Part shown: piece after piece, positions 1-7,766 of the stretch
Numbering within the stretch: the stretch's first letter is position 1
Layout of the letters: each line of letters begins with the position of its first letter
Source of the DNA: Bacillota bacterium
GTDB lineage: Bacteria > Bacillota > Clostridia > Tissierellales > Peptoniphilaceae
Direction: 5' to 3'
Assembly: GCA_023443025.1 (NCBI GenBank)
Contig: JAEZWM010000032.1
Location: forward strand, 1-39,253
DNA: 39,253 nt
Program-made: the position numbers and the translations under genes
The notes under the pieces: model-generated
Database searches by the model: none
The model's input: the letters and a program-made list of their open reading frames with translations, nothing else
Told to the model about the DNA's origin: nothing

Positions 1-19
1 TGGGTGCGTGGATTGAAAT
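1..19 (+). CRISPR. 3' end of a type I-C-like CRISPR repeat, probably the terminal repeat of an array off the left edge
   Basis: The first 19 bases contain GTGCGTGGATTGAAAT, which matches the conserved 3' half of type I-C (Dvulg-type) CRISPR repeats. Those repeats are about 32 nt and end in GTGGATTGAAAY. No second copy occurs in the following 300 bases, so if this is a repeat it is the leader-distal last one, with the array and any cas genes to the left of the window. It rests on one partial repeat. Confidence 0.6.
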
Positions 20-328
20 GAAAGCAGTGTAAATACCTATAGTTATTATACTTGATGATGTCTTTAATATATTCATTACACCTAATCATAATAAATAGTC
101 TTATTAAATATCAATGCATTTATTAAGGGGACATTGTTTGAAATAGAATAATCTAATTAGTATTTTAGAAAAGAATTCACAAGAATAACAACAAAAAAAC
201 ACTGGAAAAAACCACCCAAATCCTGTAATATAGAATTAACAAAAAATATAAGAATCGCTAGTGTTTTAATTTATAATGTGGAAAGCTAAATCGTAAAATA
301 ATAAAACAATACAATACAGGAGACGGAC
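20..328. other. AT-rich intergenic region upstream of hyuA
   Basis: I see no gene here. A TATAAT hexamer at 272-277 is a possible -10 element for hyuA, but no good -35 lies 16-18 bases upstream, so this promoter is either activator-dependent or wrong. No sigma-54 TGGCAC-N5-TTGC motif is present, unlike in front of the two other purine transcription units. Confidence 0.5.
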
Positions 329-1708
329 ATGAGAATTTTAATAAAAAATGGGAATATTGTTACTGAAGATGAAGTGATAAAAGGTGATATATCTTTAGTA
401 GACGGGAAAATCGAGGCTATTGGAGAGCTGGATTTTGAAGGCGATTTTGATGAGGTGTATGATGCAAAGTGGCTTTATGTGCTACCCGGGATGATTGATG
501 TACACACGCATATGGAGCTTCAGCAGTCTTTGGAATTTAGGTCTTGTGATGATTTTTATGATGGAACTGTGGCTGCTGCTGTTGGTGGAAATACCGGTAT
601 AATTGACCATATTGGCTTTGGTCCGGCTGGTTGTAATCTTCATTATTCTATTGATGAGTATCATGAGAAGGCTAAAAAGGCTGTCATAGATTATGGTTTT
701 CATGGGGTTATTCAACATGTTGATGAGGGAATACTTGAAGAACTTTCTTCTATTGTAGAGGATGAGGGTGTTACCAGTTTTAAGGCTTATACCACTTATG
801 GGTTTAAGGCTGGTGATACTGATATATATAGACTTCTTGAGACTATGGAAAAGAGTGGCGGCTTACTTACGGTTCATTGTGAGAATGATGAGATTACTAA
901 TTATTTAAGAGATTTATATATCGGTGAAGGCAAGACGGATGCAATCTATCATGCCAAGTCCAGACCAAATGAAACCGAAGAGGATGCTGTAGATACTGTA
1001 ATAAATCTTGCGAGCATGACTGACTCCCATGTTTATATAGTTCATACTTCAACAGCCGAAGCGATTGAAAGGATTAGGCAGGCAAAGGATAATGGACTTA
1101 AGATCTACTGTGAAACTTGTCCTCAGTACTTATTTTTAAATGAAGAATCCTATTATAAGGATGGAAACGAGGAAGGAGTTAAGTATATATGTGCTCCTCC
1201 ACTAAGAACTAAAAGAGATAGTGAAGCTATATGGAAAGGCATATCAGATGGTGTTGTGGATGTAATTGCTACTGACCATTGTCCATTTATGTACGAGGAT
1301 AAAGCAAAAGGAGTCGAGGACTTTACTAAAGCACCGGGGGGTATGGCCGGAGTTGAGGAAAGAGTAAAGCTTATGTTCTCTGAAGGTGTTTCTAAAGGAA
1401 GGATCTCTATAATTGAGATGACAAAACTGTTGAGCACAAATCCTGCTAAAATTTTTGGAATGTATCCTAAAAAAGGAACCTTAAAGATAGGTTCTGATGC
1501 GGATATTACAATTATCGATCCGAATTTTGACAATATTATAACTTCTGAGAAATCTAGAAGTTCATGCGACTATAGTTCTTATGAAGGATTCAAAATTAAG
1601 GGAATGATTAAATATGTATTTTTAAGAGGAAAGCTAATTGTAGAGGATGAGAAGTTTCTAGGTAAAAAAGGCGATGGGGAGTTTATCCATAGAAATCCAA
1701 GGGTATAG
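329..1708 (+). CDS. hyuA: D-hydantoinase / dihydropyrimidinase-like amidohydrolase (HyuA/YgeZ)
   Basis: This 459-aa protein is a cyclic-amidohydrolase of the dihydropyrimidinase/D-hydantoinase family, which hydrolytically opens cyclic imides and ureides. Visible metal ligands are H59 and H61 (DVHTH), the carboxylated lysine K152 (SFKAYTTY), H183, H239 (IVHTST) and D316 (ATDHCPF). The stretches SCDDF and IIDHIGFGP resemble E. coli HyuA (461 aa) from the yge purine cluster, so an orthologous role is likely. The ATG follows GGAGACGGAC, a good ribosome-binding site. It is monocistronic: a strong terminator follows and it lies apart from the ygeX operon. I infer that it opens a purine-derived imidazolone or ureide ring. 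The natural substrate cannot be read from sequence. Confidence 0.88.
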   Translation: MRILIKNGNIVTEDEVIKGDISLVDGKIEAIGELDFEGDFDEVYDAKWLYVLPGMIDVHTHMELQQSLEFRSCDDFYDGTVAAAVGGNTGIIDHIGFGPAGCNLHYSIDEYHEKAKKAVIDYGFHGVIQHVDEGILEELSSIVEDEGVTSFKAYTTYGFKAGDTDIYRLLETMEKSGGLLTVHCENDEITNYLRDLYIGEGKTDAIYHAKSRPNETEEDAVDTVINLASMTDSHVYIVHTSTAEAIERIRQAKDNGLKIYCETCPQYLFLNEESYYKDGNEEGVKYICAPPLRTKRDSEAIWKGISDGVVDVIATDHCPFMYEDKAKGVEDFTKAPGGMAGVEERVKLMFSEGVSKGRISIIEMTKLLSTNPAKIFGMYPKKGTLKIGSDADITIIDPNFDNIITSEKSRSSCDYSSYEGFKIKGMIKYVFLRGKLIVEDEKFLGKKGDGEFIHRNPRV

Positions 1709-1717
1709 AACATGTAT

Positions 1718-1763
1718 AAGGTTGTGTGGGAATTTAGCAATTCTTACATGACCTTAATTTTTT
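1718..1763 (+). terminator. Rho-independent terminator after hyuA
   Basis: A 17-bp stem (1718-1734 with 1739-1755, including four G-U pairs) closes the tetraloop TAGC and is followed by AATTTTTT. It separates hyuA from the activator gene. Confidence 0.85.
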
Positions 1764-1889
1764 GATAATTTGCAATGTTAAGAAAAGATTATGAATAATT
1801 ACTATTTTTATAAGAAATTATAAATAGTTATGATATATTTTTTTTGCTTCGAGTGATATAATATAATTATAGTGAAATTATGATAGGGT

Positions 1890-3638
1890 GTGGTTAAAAT
1901 TTACGACTTATTTGGGATTCAGGATTTAATAGAAAAATACGCTAGAATTACCGCTGAAATTGCGAAAGTAGACGTTGAAGTTATAAATTATCAGCTAAAA
2001 AGGGTTGCCGGTACGGGTTTTTTTAACAAGTTTGTTGGAGATGATATCTCTGAATGGGGCGAAGTTTATAAGCATGTCATAAAAACAGGTAAGAGACAAA
2101 TAATTACTGATCCGAGAGAAAATCCACTATGTACACATTGTCCAAATAGGGACAGCTGTGTAGAAACACTTGAAATATCAACCCCTATAATTGTAGACGG
2201 TGATGTTTTAGGCGTGATTGGGATGGTTTGTATAAGTGAAGAGTCTAAAGATTATGTACTGAGTAACCTAGATAGCTACTTGGAGTATTTAGACCAGATT
2301 GCTGATTTTATTTCTTCTAAAGTTGTTGAAGTGCTTGAAGAGGAAGATAAAAAAGCTATGGTTCAAATGCTTGAGTTAATCCTTAGGAATATGGATCAGG
2401 GAGCTCTTATTATCGACAATAATAACAATATTGAACTAATAAATCAAAGTGCAAAAAAACAACTTGGAATACGAAGGATTATAGAAAAAGAAAGAATAGA
2501 TATAGAGGAGACCGGTGATACGGTTAACAACTATAAGGAATTTAATCTGAAAATTAAAAATAATAAGTACCTTGTTTATGGAGATATATTCGATATTATT
2601 CATAATAAGGTATATAAAAGAGTTCTTTTATTTAAAGGCAATAAACAAGTGTCGTCTGACATATATTCTATGACAACGACTGTACATGCGAGTGGGACCG
2701 AACTTATTCTAGGTGATAGTGAAGAAACCAGAAAACTGAAAGATAGTATTGAAAAAATTTCAAATACAAATTCTACAGTGCTGATAACAGGCGAGAGCGG
2801 TACGGGAAAAGAGATGGTTGCAACAGCAATATGGAAAAGTTCTAATAGATCAGAAGAAAGATTTGTTGCAATTAACTGTGCAGCAATTCCGGAAGCGCTC
2901 CTTGAAAGTGAGCTTTTTGGCTATGTTAAAGGTGCATTTACAGGGGCTGACCCTAGTGGAAGAATAGGAAAGTTCGAACTAGCAAATAAAGGCATTATAT
3001 TTTTAGATGAGATTGGTGATATGCCTCTTTATCTACAAACAAAAATCCTTAGAGTTATTCAAGAACGTACGATTGTAAGAATTGGTTCTAATAGGGTAAT
3101 TCCACTGGATATTAGAATTATTGCAGCTACCAATAAAGATTTAAGAACTATGATAGACGAAAAGAAATTTAGGGAGGATTTATATTACAGATTAAATGTA
3201 ATTCCAATCCCTATAGCTCCATTAAGAGAAAGGGTATCCGATATTGAAATACTAGTAAGGGAATTCGCAATAAGATATTCCAAATTAATGAATAAAGAAA
3301 TAATTAAAATCATGCCCGAGACCATGGATAAGCTCAAGAAGTTCCCTTGGTATGGAAATGTTAGGGAACTGGAAAATGTTGTGGAATTTATGGTTAATAT
3401 GATGGAGGGTGGAATACTCGACGATGAAACACTCCCTAGAGGATTTGAATCTCAAACAGTAACAAATTCATATGATGATAATGAAGTTAGAAACTTAAAA
3501 CATTTAGAAATGAGTGAAATAGAAAAAGCTCTTAAGTTATACCCAAACACCACAGAAGGAAAATCAAAAATGGCAAAAGAATTGGGAATAGGTATAGCAA
3601 CATTATACAGGAAGATCCAAGAGTACGGATTAAACTAA
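1890..3638 (+). CDS. ygeV: Sigma-54-dependent transcriptional activator, YgeV-like
   Basis: This 582-aa bacterial enhancer-binding protein activates RNA polymerase carrying sigma-54. Its order is a GAF-like sensor region (about 1-150), a PAS-like region (about 155-250), an AAA+ domain (about 270-495) and a Fis-type helix-turn-helix (about 540-582). Seen directly: Walker A GESGTGKE at 301-308, the sigma-54-contact loop GAFTGA at 348-353, and Walker B IIFLDE at 369-374. The sensor region carries CTHCPNRDSC (C81, C84, C90), a possible metal or redox site. Length and neighbours match E. coli YgeV (592 aa), the regulator beside ygeW. The start is the GTG at 1890 after AGGG; no ATG fits. The -10-like TATAAT repeats at 1857-1867 suggest a sigma-A promoter. 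The sigma-54 promoters at 3642 and 7696 are the obvious targets. The ligand is unknown; a purine or urate is inferred from context. Confidence 0.87.
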   Translation: MVKIYDLFGIQDLIEKYARITAEIAKVDVEVINYQLKRVAGTGFFNKFVGDDISEWGEVYKHVIKTGKRQIITDPRENPLCTHCPNRDSCVETLEISTPIIVDGDVLGVIGMVCISEESKDYVLSNLDSYLEYLDQIADFISSKVVEVLEEEDKKAMVQMLELILRNMDQGALIIDNNNNIELINQSAKKQLGIRRIIEKERIDIEETGDTVNNYKEFNLKIKNNKYLVYGDIFDIIHNKVYKRVLLFKGNKQVSSDIYSMTTTVHASGTELILGDSEETRKLKDSIEKISNTNSTVLITGESGTGKEMVATAIWKSSNRSEERFVAINCAAIPEALLESELFGYVKGAFTGADPSGRIGKFELANKGIIFLDEIGDMPLYLQTKILRVIQERTIVRIGSNRVIPLDIRIIAATNKDLRTMIDEKKFREDLYYRLNVIPIPIAPLRERVSDIEILVREFAIRYSKLMNKEIIKIMPETMDKLKKFPWYGNVRELENVVEFMVNMMEGGILDDETLPRGFESQTVTNSYDDNEVRNLKHLEMSEIEKALKLYPNTTEGKSKMAKELGIGIATLYRKIQEYGLN

Positions 3639-3641
3639 AAT

Positions 3642-3658
3642 TGGCACAATAATTGCAT
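3642..3658 (+). promoter_or_regulatory. Sigma-54 (-24/-12) promoter for the FAD-less molybdenum hydroxylase
   Basis: TGGCAC-N5-TTGCAT is an essentially perfect match to the sigma-54 consensus, with exactly 10 bases between the GG and GC dinucleotides. It starts 4 bases after the activator's stop codon and 89 bases before the hydroxylase ATG. Confidence 0.93.
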
Positions 3659-3730
3659 TATAATTTACTGGTAACGATATCATAATTTTTACCGGGAAGT
3701 TTACTTCCTAAATAATGAGAGGGGAAAAAT

Positions 3731-6337
3731 ATGTATAGTTTTAAAGTTAACGGAGTAGAAAGACAGTTTGAAGAAGATATCAAGCTTATAGATTACCTAA
3801 GATACGAGCTTAAGTTAACTGCTGTAAAAGACGGATGTTCAGCAGGTGCTTGTGGTGCTTGTTCTGTAATTGCGGATGGAAAGGTTATCAGAGCTTGTAT
3901 TATGAAACTGTCAAAGTTAGAAGGTAAAGAAATAATTACAGTCGAAGGTCTTACTGACAGAGAGAAAGATGTATATGGTTATGCTTTTGCAAAAGCAGGT
4001 GCTGTACAATGCGGTTTTTGTATACCGGGAATGGTTATGTCAGCGAAAGCGCTAATAGACACAAATAATAACCCAACTAGAGAAGAAGTTAGAAAAGCTA
4101 TCAGAGGGAATATATGTAGGTGTACAGGTTATGTTAAGATTATCGATGCAATTCAACTAGCTGCTGAACTGATTAGAACAGGAGCTGAAGTTCCGGAAAA
4201 CACTGATACCGGAGCGATTGGCGAAAGAACCATGAGAGTAGATGCAATTCCTAAAACACTTGGGACTGCAAAATATGTAGATGACTATGAAGTAGAAGGA
4301 ATGGTATATGGTAAAGCGATCAGACCGCCATATGCAAGATGTAAGGTAGTTTCTATTGACAAGACTAAAGCATTAGAAACGGAAGGGGTAATAGCTGTAT
4401 ATACTTCCGAAGATATTCCTGGAGACAGATACATAGGTCATCTTCAAAAAGACTATCCTGTTATGATAGCCGTAGGTGAAGAAACCAGGTTTATCGGTGA
4501 TGCAGTCGCACTTATAGTTGCAGAAACTAAAGAGAGTCTAGAGGAAGCTGCTCAAGCAATAGAGATAGAATTCGAAGAACTAACGCCTGTTAATGATCCT
4601 TTTGAAGCACTAAAAGATGATGCTCCTCAAATTCATAAAGAAGGTTTCAAACAATTTGGAACTCACTATGTTCCTCAAAATAATGTAATGAGTTTTCAGC
4701 AGTTAAAAAGAGGGGATGTAGAGGCCGCATTTGAAAGAAGTGTTCATTTTTCAGAACATAGATATCAAGTTCCATTTACTGAACATGCTTTTATGGAGCC
4801 GGAAGCTGCTATTGGAATACCGGAAAATGGTGGAGTTAGAGTTATAACTTCTGGACAAGGTATATTTGATGAATACAGAGAATTAACCGATATGCTTGGT
4901 GTTGAAGAAGGAAAAGTAAGAATACAATCAGCATATGTAGGTGGAGGTTTTGGTGGAAAGGAAGACATGTCTTGTCAGCATCATGCTGCACTTTGTGCAT
5001 TCCTATCTCAGAAGCCTGTTAAGTTCTTGTTTACAAGACAAGAAAGTATAAATGTACATCCAAAAAGACATGCAATGTGGATTGATATGAAGGTTGGATG
5101 TGATGAGAACGGTAAAATTCAAGGAATGAAAGCTAGAATTGTATCAGATACCGGAGCTTATTCATCTCTTGGTGGTCCCGTACTTCAAAGAGCTTGTACT
5201 CATGCGGGTGGTCCATATGCATTTACTGATGTTGATATAGAGGGAAGAGCTCTATTTACTAACAATCCTCCTGCAGGTGCTTTTAGAGGATTTGGAGTAT
5301 CACAGTCATGCTTTGCAATTGAGAGCTGCTTAAATGAATTGGCTGAGAAAGTGGGCATTAGTCCTTGGGAAATAAGAGCTAGAAATGCTGTTAGACCCGG
5401 AGAATCACTTCCAAACGGACAAATAGCAGATGAAGGAACTTCTATATACGACACTTTAATGGCTGTAAAAGACTATTATGAAGAAATGGATAAAAAAGAA
5501 GGAGTTCATGTAGGTATTGCATGTGCTATGAAAAATGCAGGATTAGGAGTAGGAGTACCGGATATCGGTAGATGTAAACTTGCTGTAATTGACGGCAAGG
5601 TTCATATAAGAACTTCAGCCGGACCAATCGGACAAGGCCTGCAAACTGTAATATATCAAGTAGCAATAAATGCAGCGGGTCTTAAACCTGAAGACTTCGA
5701 AGTAGAGCATCCTGATTCGGAACTAACACCTGACTCAGGAACTACCACAGCTTCAAGACAGACGGTATTTACAGGTGAAGCTGTAAGAAGAGCCGGCGTG
5801 AAGCTGAAAGAAGCACTGGAAGGAAAGACTTTAGATGATTTAAATGGACAGGAGTTCTACGCAGAATATTCATTTGACTCTGATCCAATGGGCTCTGACA
5901 AACCAAATCCGGTCTCTCACGTAGCTTATGGATATGCAACACAAGTTGCGGTTATTGATGATGAAGGAAAGGTTATGGAAGTGGTTGCTTCTCATGATTC
6001 AGGAACTATCATCAATCCAACTACTGCAGAAGGCCAGGTAGAAGGTGGAGTTTTAATGTCCATGGGATATGCTTTAACTGAAGACTTCCCACTAAAAGAC
6101 GGTGTTCCTCAAGTAAAATATGGAACTCTAGGTCTTTTAAGAGCTACTGACGCACCCGAAGTAAAAGTAATATTCAAAGAACAAAACGAAGTGGAATTAG
6201 CATATGGTGCGAAAGGAATTGGTGAGATTGCAGCAATCCCTGCAGCACCGGCAATACAAAATGCTTATTATAAAAAAGACGGTATTTTCAGAACAAAGTT
6301 GCCACTAGAAAATACTTTCTACAAAAAAGCTAAGTAA
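3731..6337 (+). CDS. xdhD: Molybdopterin hydroxylase with fused N-terminal 2x[2Fe-2S] domain (XdhD-like, selenium-dependent hydroxylase family)
   Basis: This 868-aa protein belongs to the xanthine dehydrogenase/aldehyde oxidoreductase family and probably hydroxylates or dehydrogenates a purine. Residues 1-150 hold both iron-sulfur sites: C36, C41, C44, C56 and C94, C97, C129, C131. After a linker come the molybdopterin domains, with GGGFGGKED, PAGAFRGFG and a catalytic-type glutamate E832 in GAKGIGE. There is no FAD domain, so the layout is that of Desulfovibrio aldehyde oxidoreductase and of the predicted selenium-dependent hydroxylase 1 family found beside yqeB. E. coli XdhD has a comparable layout and neighbourhood. 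It has its own sigma-54 promoter and terminator, so it is monocistronic. The ATG follows GAGGGGAAAAAT. The electron acceptor is unclear; the separate FAD subunit at 26549 or a ferredoxin are possibilities. Substrate assignment is inference. Confidence 0.87.
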   Translation: MYSFKVNGVERQFEEDIKLIDYLRYELKLTAVKDGCSAGACGACSVIADGKVIRACIMKLSKLEGKEIITVEGLTDREKDVYGYAFAKAGAVQCGFCIPGMVMSAKALIDTNNNPTREEVRKAIRGNICRCTGYVKIIDAIQLAAELIRTGAEVPENTDTGAIGERTMRVDAIPKTLGTAKYVDDYEVEGMVYGKAIRPPYARCKVVSIDKTKALETEGVIAVYTSEDIPGDRYIGHLQKDYPVMIAVGEETRFIGDAVALIVAETKESLEEAAQAIEIEFEELTPVNDPFEALKDDAPQIHKEGFKQFGTHYVPQNNVMSFQQLKRGDVEAAFERSVHFSEHRYQVPFTEHAFMEPEAAIGIPENGGVRVITSGQGIFDEYRELTDMLGVEEGKVRIQSAYVGGGFGGKEDMSCQHHAALCAFLSQKPVKFLFTRQESINVHPKRHAMWIDMKVGCDENGKIQGMKARIVSDTGAYSSLGGPVLQRACTHAGGPYAFTDVDIEGRALFTNNPPAGAFRGFGVSQSCFAIESCLNELAEKVGISPWEIRARNAVRPGESLPNGQIADEGTSIYDTLMAVKDYYEEMDKKEGVHVGIACAMKNAGLGVGVPDIGRCKLAVIDGKVHIRTSAGPIGQGLQTVIYQVAINAAGLKPEDFEVEHPDSELTPDSGTTTASRQTVFTGEAVRRAGVKLKEALEGKTLDDLNGQEFYAEYSFDSDPMGSDKPNPVSHVAYGYATQVAVIDDEGKVMEVVASHDSGTIINPTTAEGQVEGGVLMSMGYALTEDFPLKDGVPQVKYGTLGLLRATDAPEVKVIFKEQNEVELAYGAKGIGEIAAIPAAPAIQNAYYKKDGIFRTKLPLENTFYKKAK

Positions 6338-6363
6338 AACTAAGTATTCACATAAAAATCAAA

Positions 6364-6412
6364 AGGGCTACATGTTACCTAATACAAAACATGGTAGCCC
6401 TAGATTTTTATA
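6364..6412 (+). terminator. Rho-independent terminator after the FAD-less hydroxylase
   Basis: The arms AGGGCTAC-ATGTT and AACATGGTAGCCCT (6364-6376 with 6388-6401) pair with one bulged base and are followed by TAGATTTTTATA. Confidence 0.8.
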
Positions 6413-6418
6413 AATATC

Positions 6419-6435
6419 ATTATCTTTTTGATAAT
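6419..6435. promoter_or_regulatory. Inverted repeat ATTATC-N5-GATAAT upstream of yqeB, candidate operator
   Basis: A 17-bp inverted repeat with perfect 6-bp arms lies 42 bases before the yqeB ATG. The TTATC-N5-GATAA core recurs twice just after yqeB (7346-7360 and 7364-7378), which suggests a protein-binding site rather than chance. The binding protein is unknown. Confidence 0.45.
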
Positions 6436-6476
6436 TGATTATATGGGTAAATTTAAAGGTTGAAGAGGTTGTATAG

Positions 6477-7328
6477 ATGAATGGAATTGTAGTTATAAGA
6501 GGAGCCGGAGATGTGTCTACCGGTTCAATTCAAAAAATTCATAGGTCGGGTTTCAAGATTATCATATTAGAAAGTGATAATCCTCTTTGCATAAGAAGAA
6601 CCGCATCATTGACTGAAGCTATATTTGATGGGAATTCAAAATGCGAGGATTTAAGTGGAGTAAGGGCGACTAGTTTAGATGAATGCTACTCGATAATTGA
6701 GGATGGAAAAATTCCACTAATAGTTGATAAAATAGGGTTTTTGATTCCAAAAATAAAACCATTGGCCGTTATTGATGCTACAATTTCTAAGAAAAACATC
6801 GGCACAAACAAATCTATGGCTCCCATAACAATAGCTCTTGGACCGGGATACGAAGCCGGTGTTGATGTTGACTATGTTATCGAAACGAATAGAGGTCATA
6901 ATTTGGGAAGAATCATATTTAACGGATTTGCAGCAGGCAACACAAGCGTTCCGGGAAATATAGAGGGATATACAATAGAAAGGGTATATTACTCTCCGGT
7001 TGAAGGTATAGTTAAAGTCCTTCATGACATCGGATCTGTAGTTCAAAAAGGTGAAGTAATTTGCATGGTAAACGATGTCCCTGTAAAAGCCAAGCTCAAT
7101 GGACTTGTAAGGGGCATGATTAGAGAAGGAACTTTTGTAAGGGAGCATGTTAAGATAGCGGACATTGATCCAAGAGTGAATTCTTTAAATAACTGTTTTA
7201 CAATATCCGATAAGGCAAGAAATATCGGTGGAGGAGTATTAGAAGCACTTTTAATAGGAATAAAACACAAGAACATCCGTCTTTATCAAAATGATAAAGG
7301 ACAATGGGAGGTAAATGTGGGAAAATGA
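6477..7328 (+). CDS. yqeB: YqeB, selenium-dependent molybdenum hydroxylase accessory protein (EF2563 family)
   Basis: This 283-aa protein resembles YqeB, a family found only with selenium-dependent molybdenum hydroxylases and thought to help mature their cofactor. The N-terminus has a Rossmann-like start (VVIRGAGDVSTGS) followed by ESDNPLCIRRTASL, typical of the family. The C-terminal third (about 165-235) looks like a biotinyl/lipoyl-type beta barrel (SPVEGIVKVLHDIGSVVQKG). It lies between two terminator- or promoter-bounded units and may be transcribed alone from a promoter next to the inverted repeat at 6419-6435. Its presence suggests that at least one of the two hydroxylases carries labile selenium. 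The partner genes selD, yqeC and mocA are not in the window. Confidence 0.85.
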   Translation: MNGIVVIRGAGDVSTGSIQKIHRSGFKIIILESDNPLCIRRTASLTEAIFDGNSKCEDLSGVRATSLDECYSIIEDGKIPLIVDKIGFLIPKIKPLAVIDATISKKNIGTNKSMAPITIALGPGYEAGVDVDYVIETNRGHNLGRIIFNGFAAGNTSVPGNIEGYTIERVYYSPVEGIVKVLHDIGSVVQKGEVICMVNDVPVKAKLNGLVRGMIREGTFVREHVKIADIDPRVNSLNNCFTISDKARNIGGGVLEALLIGIKHKNIRLYQNDKGQWEVNVGK

Positions 7329-7344
7329 TATCTTTCAATCTTAA

Positions 7345-7378
7345 TTTATCATTTCGATAAAAATTATCATAATGATAA
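7345..7378. promoter_or_regulatory. Two tandem TTATC-N5-GATAA inverted repeats, candidate operators
   Basis: Cores at 7346-7360 and 7364-7378 have centres 18 bp apart. They match the single site upstream of yqeB (6420-6434) in arms and spacing. They lie about 320-350 bp upstream of the sigma-54 promoter, further than most enhancer sites but within the possible range. Alternatively they regulate or end yqeB transcription. Confidence 0.45.
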
Positions 7379-7695
7379 GAAAATCGGAACATTTTACCTC
7401 TTTTTTTATTAACATATTCATAATATTTTATTTTTCTAAAATTAATTTTTTTAATTTATAATATATATTAATATAGATAGAAATCCTATAACTGTGACGA
7501 ATACTCATAGAGTTACATTAGGAATAATATTAATAAGTACCTATCATTATATATTTAAAGTTCTAATTTTTATTTTTTCTATATATAAAATTTTAATAAA
7601 ATCCACGTAAAATCGCTTTAAACCGGCTTTTATCTTAGTTCTGATTACAGTTCGCCATAGATATTATAAAAACTATTTTAATTCAGAGTAAAAGT

Positions 7696-7711
7696 TGGCA
7701 CTGAACTTGCA
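7696..7711 (+). promoter_or_regulatory. Sigma-54 (-24/-12) promoter for the ygeX operon
   Basis: TGGCAC-N5-TTGCA is a perfect sigma-54 consensus, 55 bases before the ygeX ATG. It shares the -24 and -12 elements with the promoter at 3642, so both units probably answer to the activator encoded at 1890-3638. Confidence 0.93.
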
Positions 7712-7766
7712 ATATATTAAGTCAGTGTGAAATAAAATATATAAATAAATAGAAAGGGTTGGGATA

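Larger units (their letters stand above)
7329..7766 (+). other. 438-bp intergenic control region before ygeX
   Basis: There is no gene here. It contains two adjacent TTATC-N5-GATAA inverted repeats at its left end, an imperfect stem-forming stretch at about 7481-7523 (TAACT with AGTTA and CCTA with TAGG), and the sigma-54 promoter at 7696-7711. The space between could hold activator-binding sites and perhaps an IHF-type bend site, but none can be named from sequence alone. Confidence 0.6.

Noticed and set aside
1757..1776. TTTTTGATAATTTGCAA after hyuA as a third sigma-54 promoter
   Set aside because: It has the TTGCA part of the -12 element, but no GG at the -24 position; the essential dinucleotide is missing.
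3731..6337. A frameshifted or truncated three-domain xanthine dehydrogenase lacking its FAD domain
   Set aside because: The frame is intact from iron-sulfur sites to the catalytic glutamate, and the fused FAD-less layout is a known family.
6717..7392. Overlapping minus-strand open frames across yqeB (143, 77 and 64 aa)
   Set aside because: They are antisense to yqeB, lack start signals and recognisable protein features.
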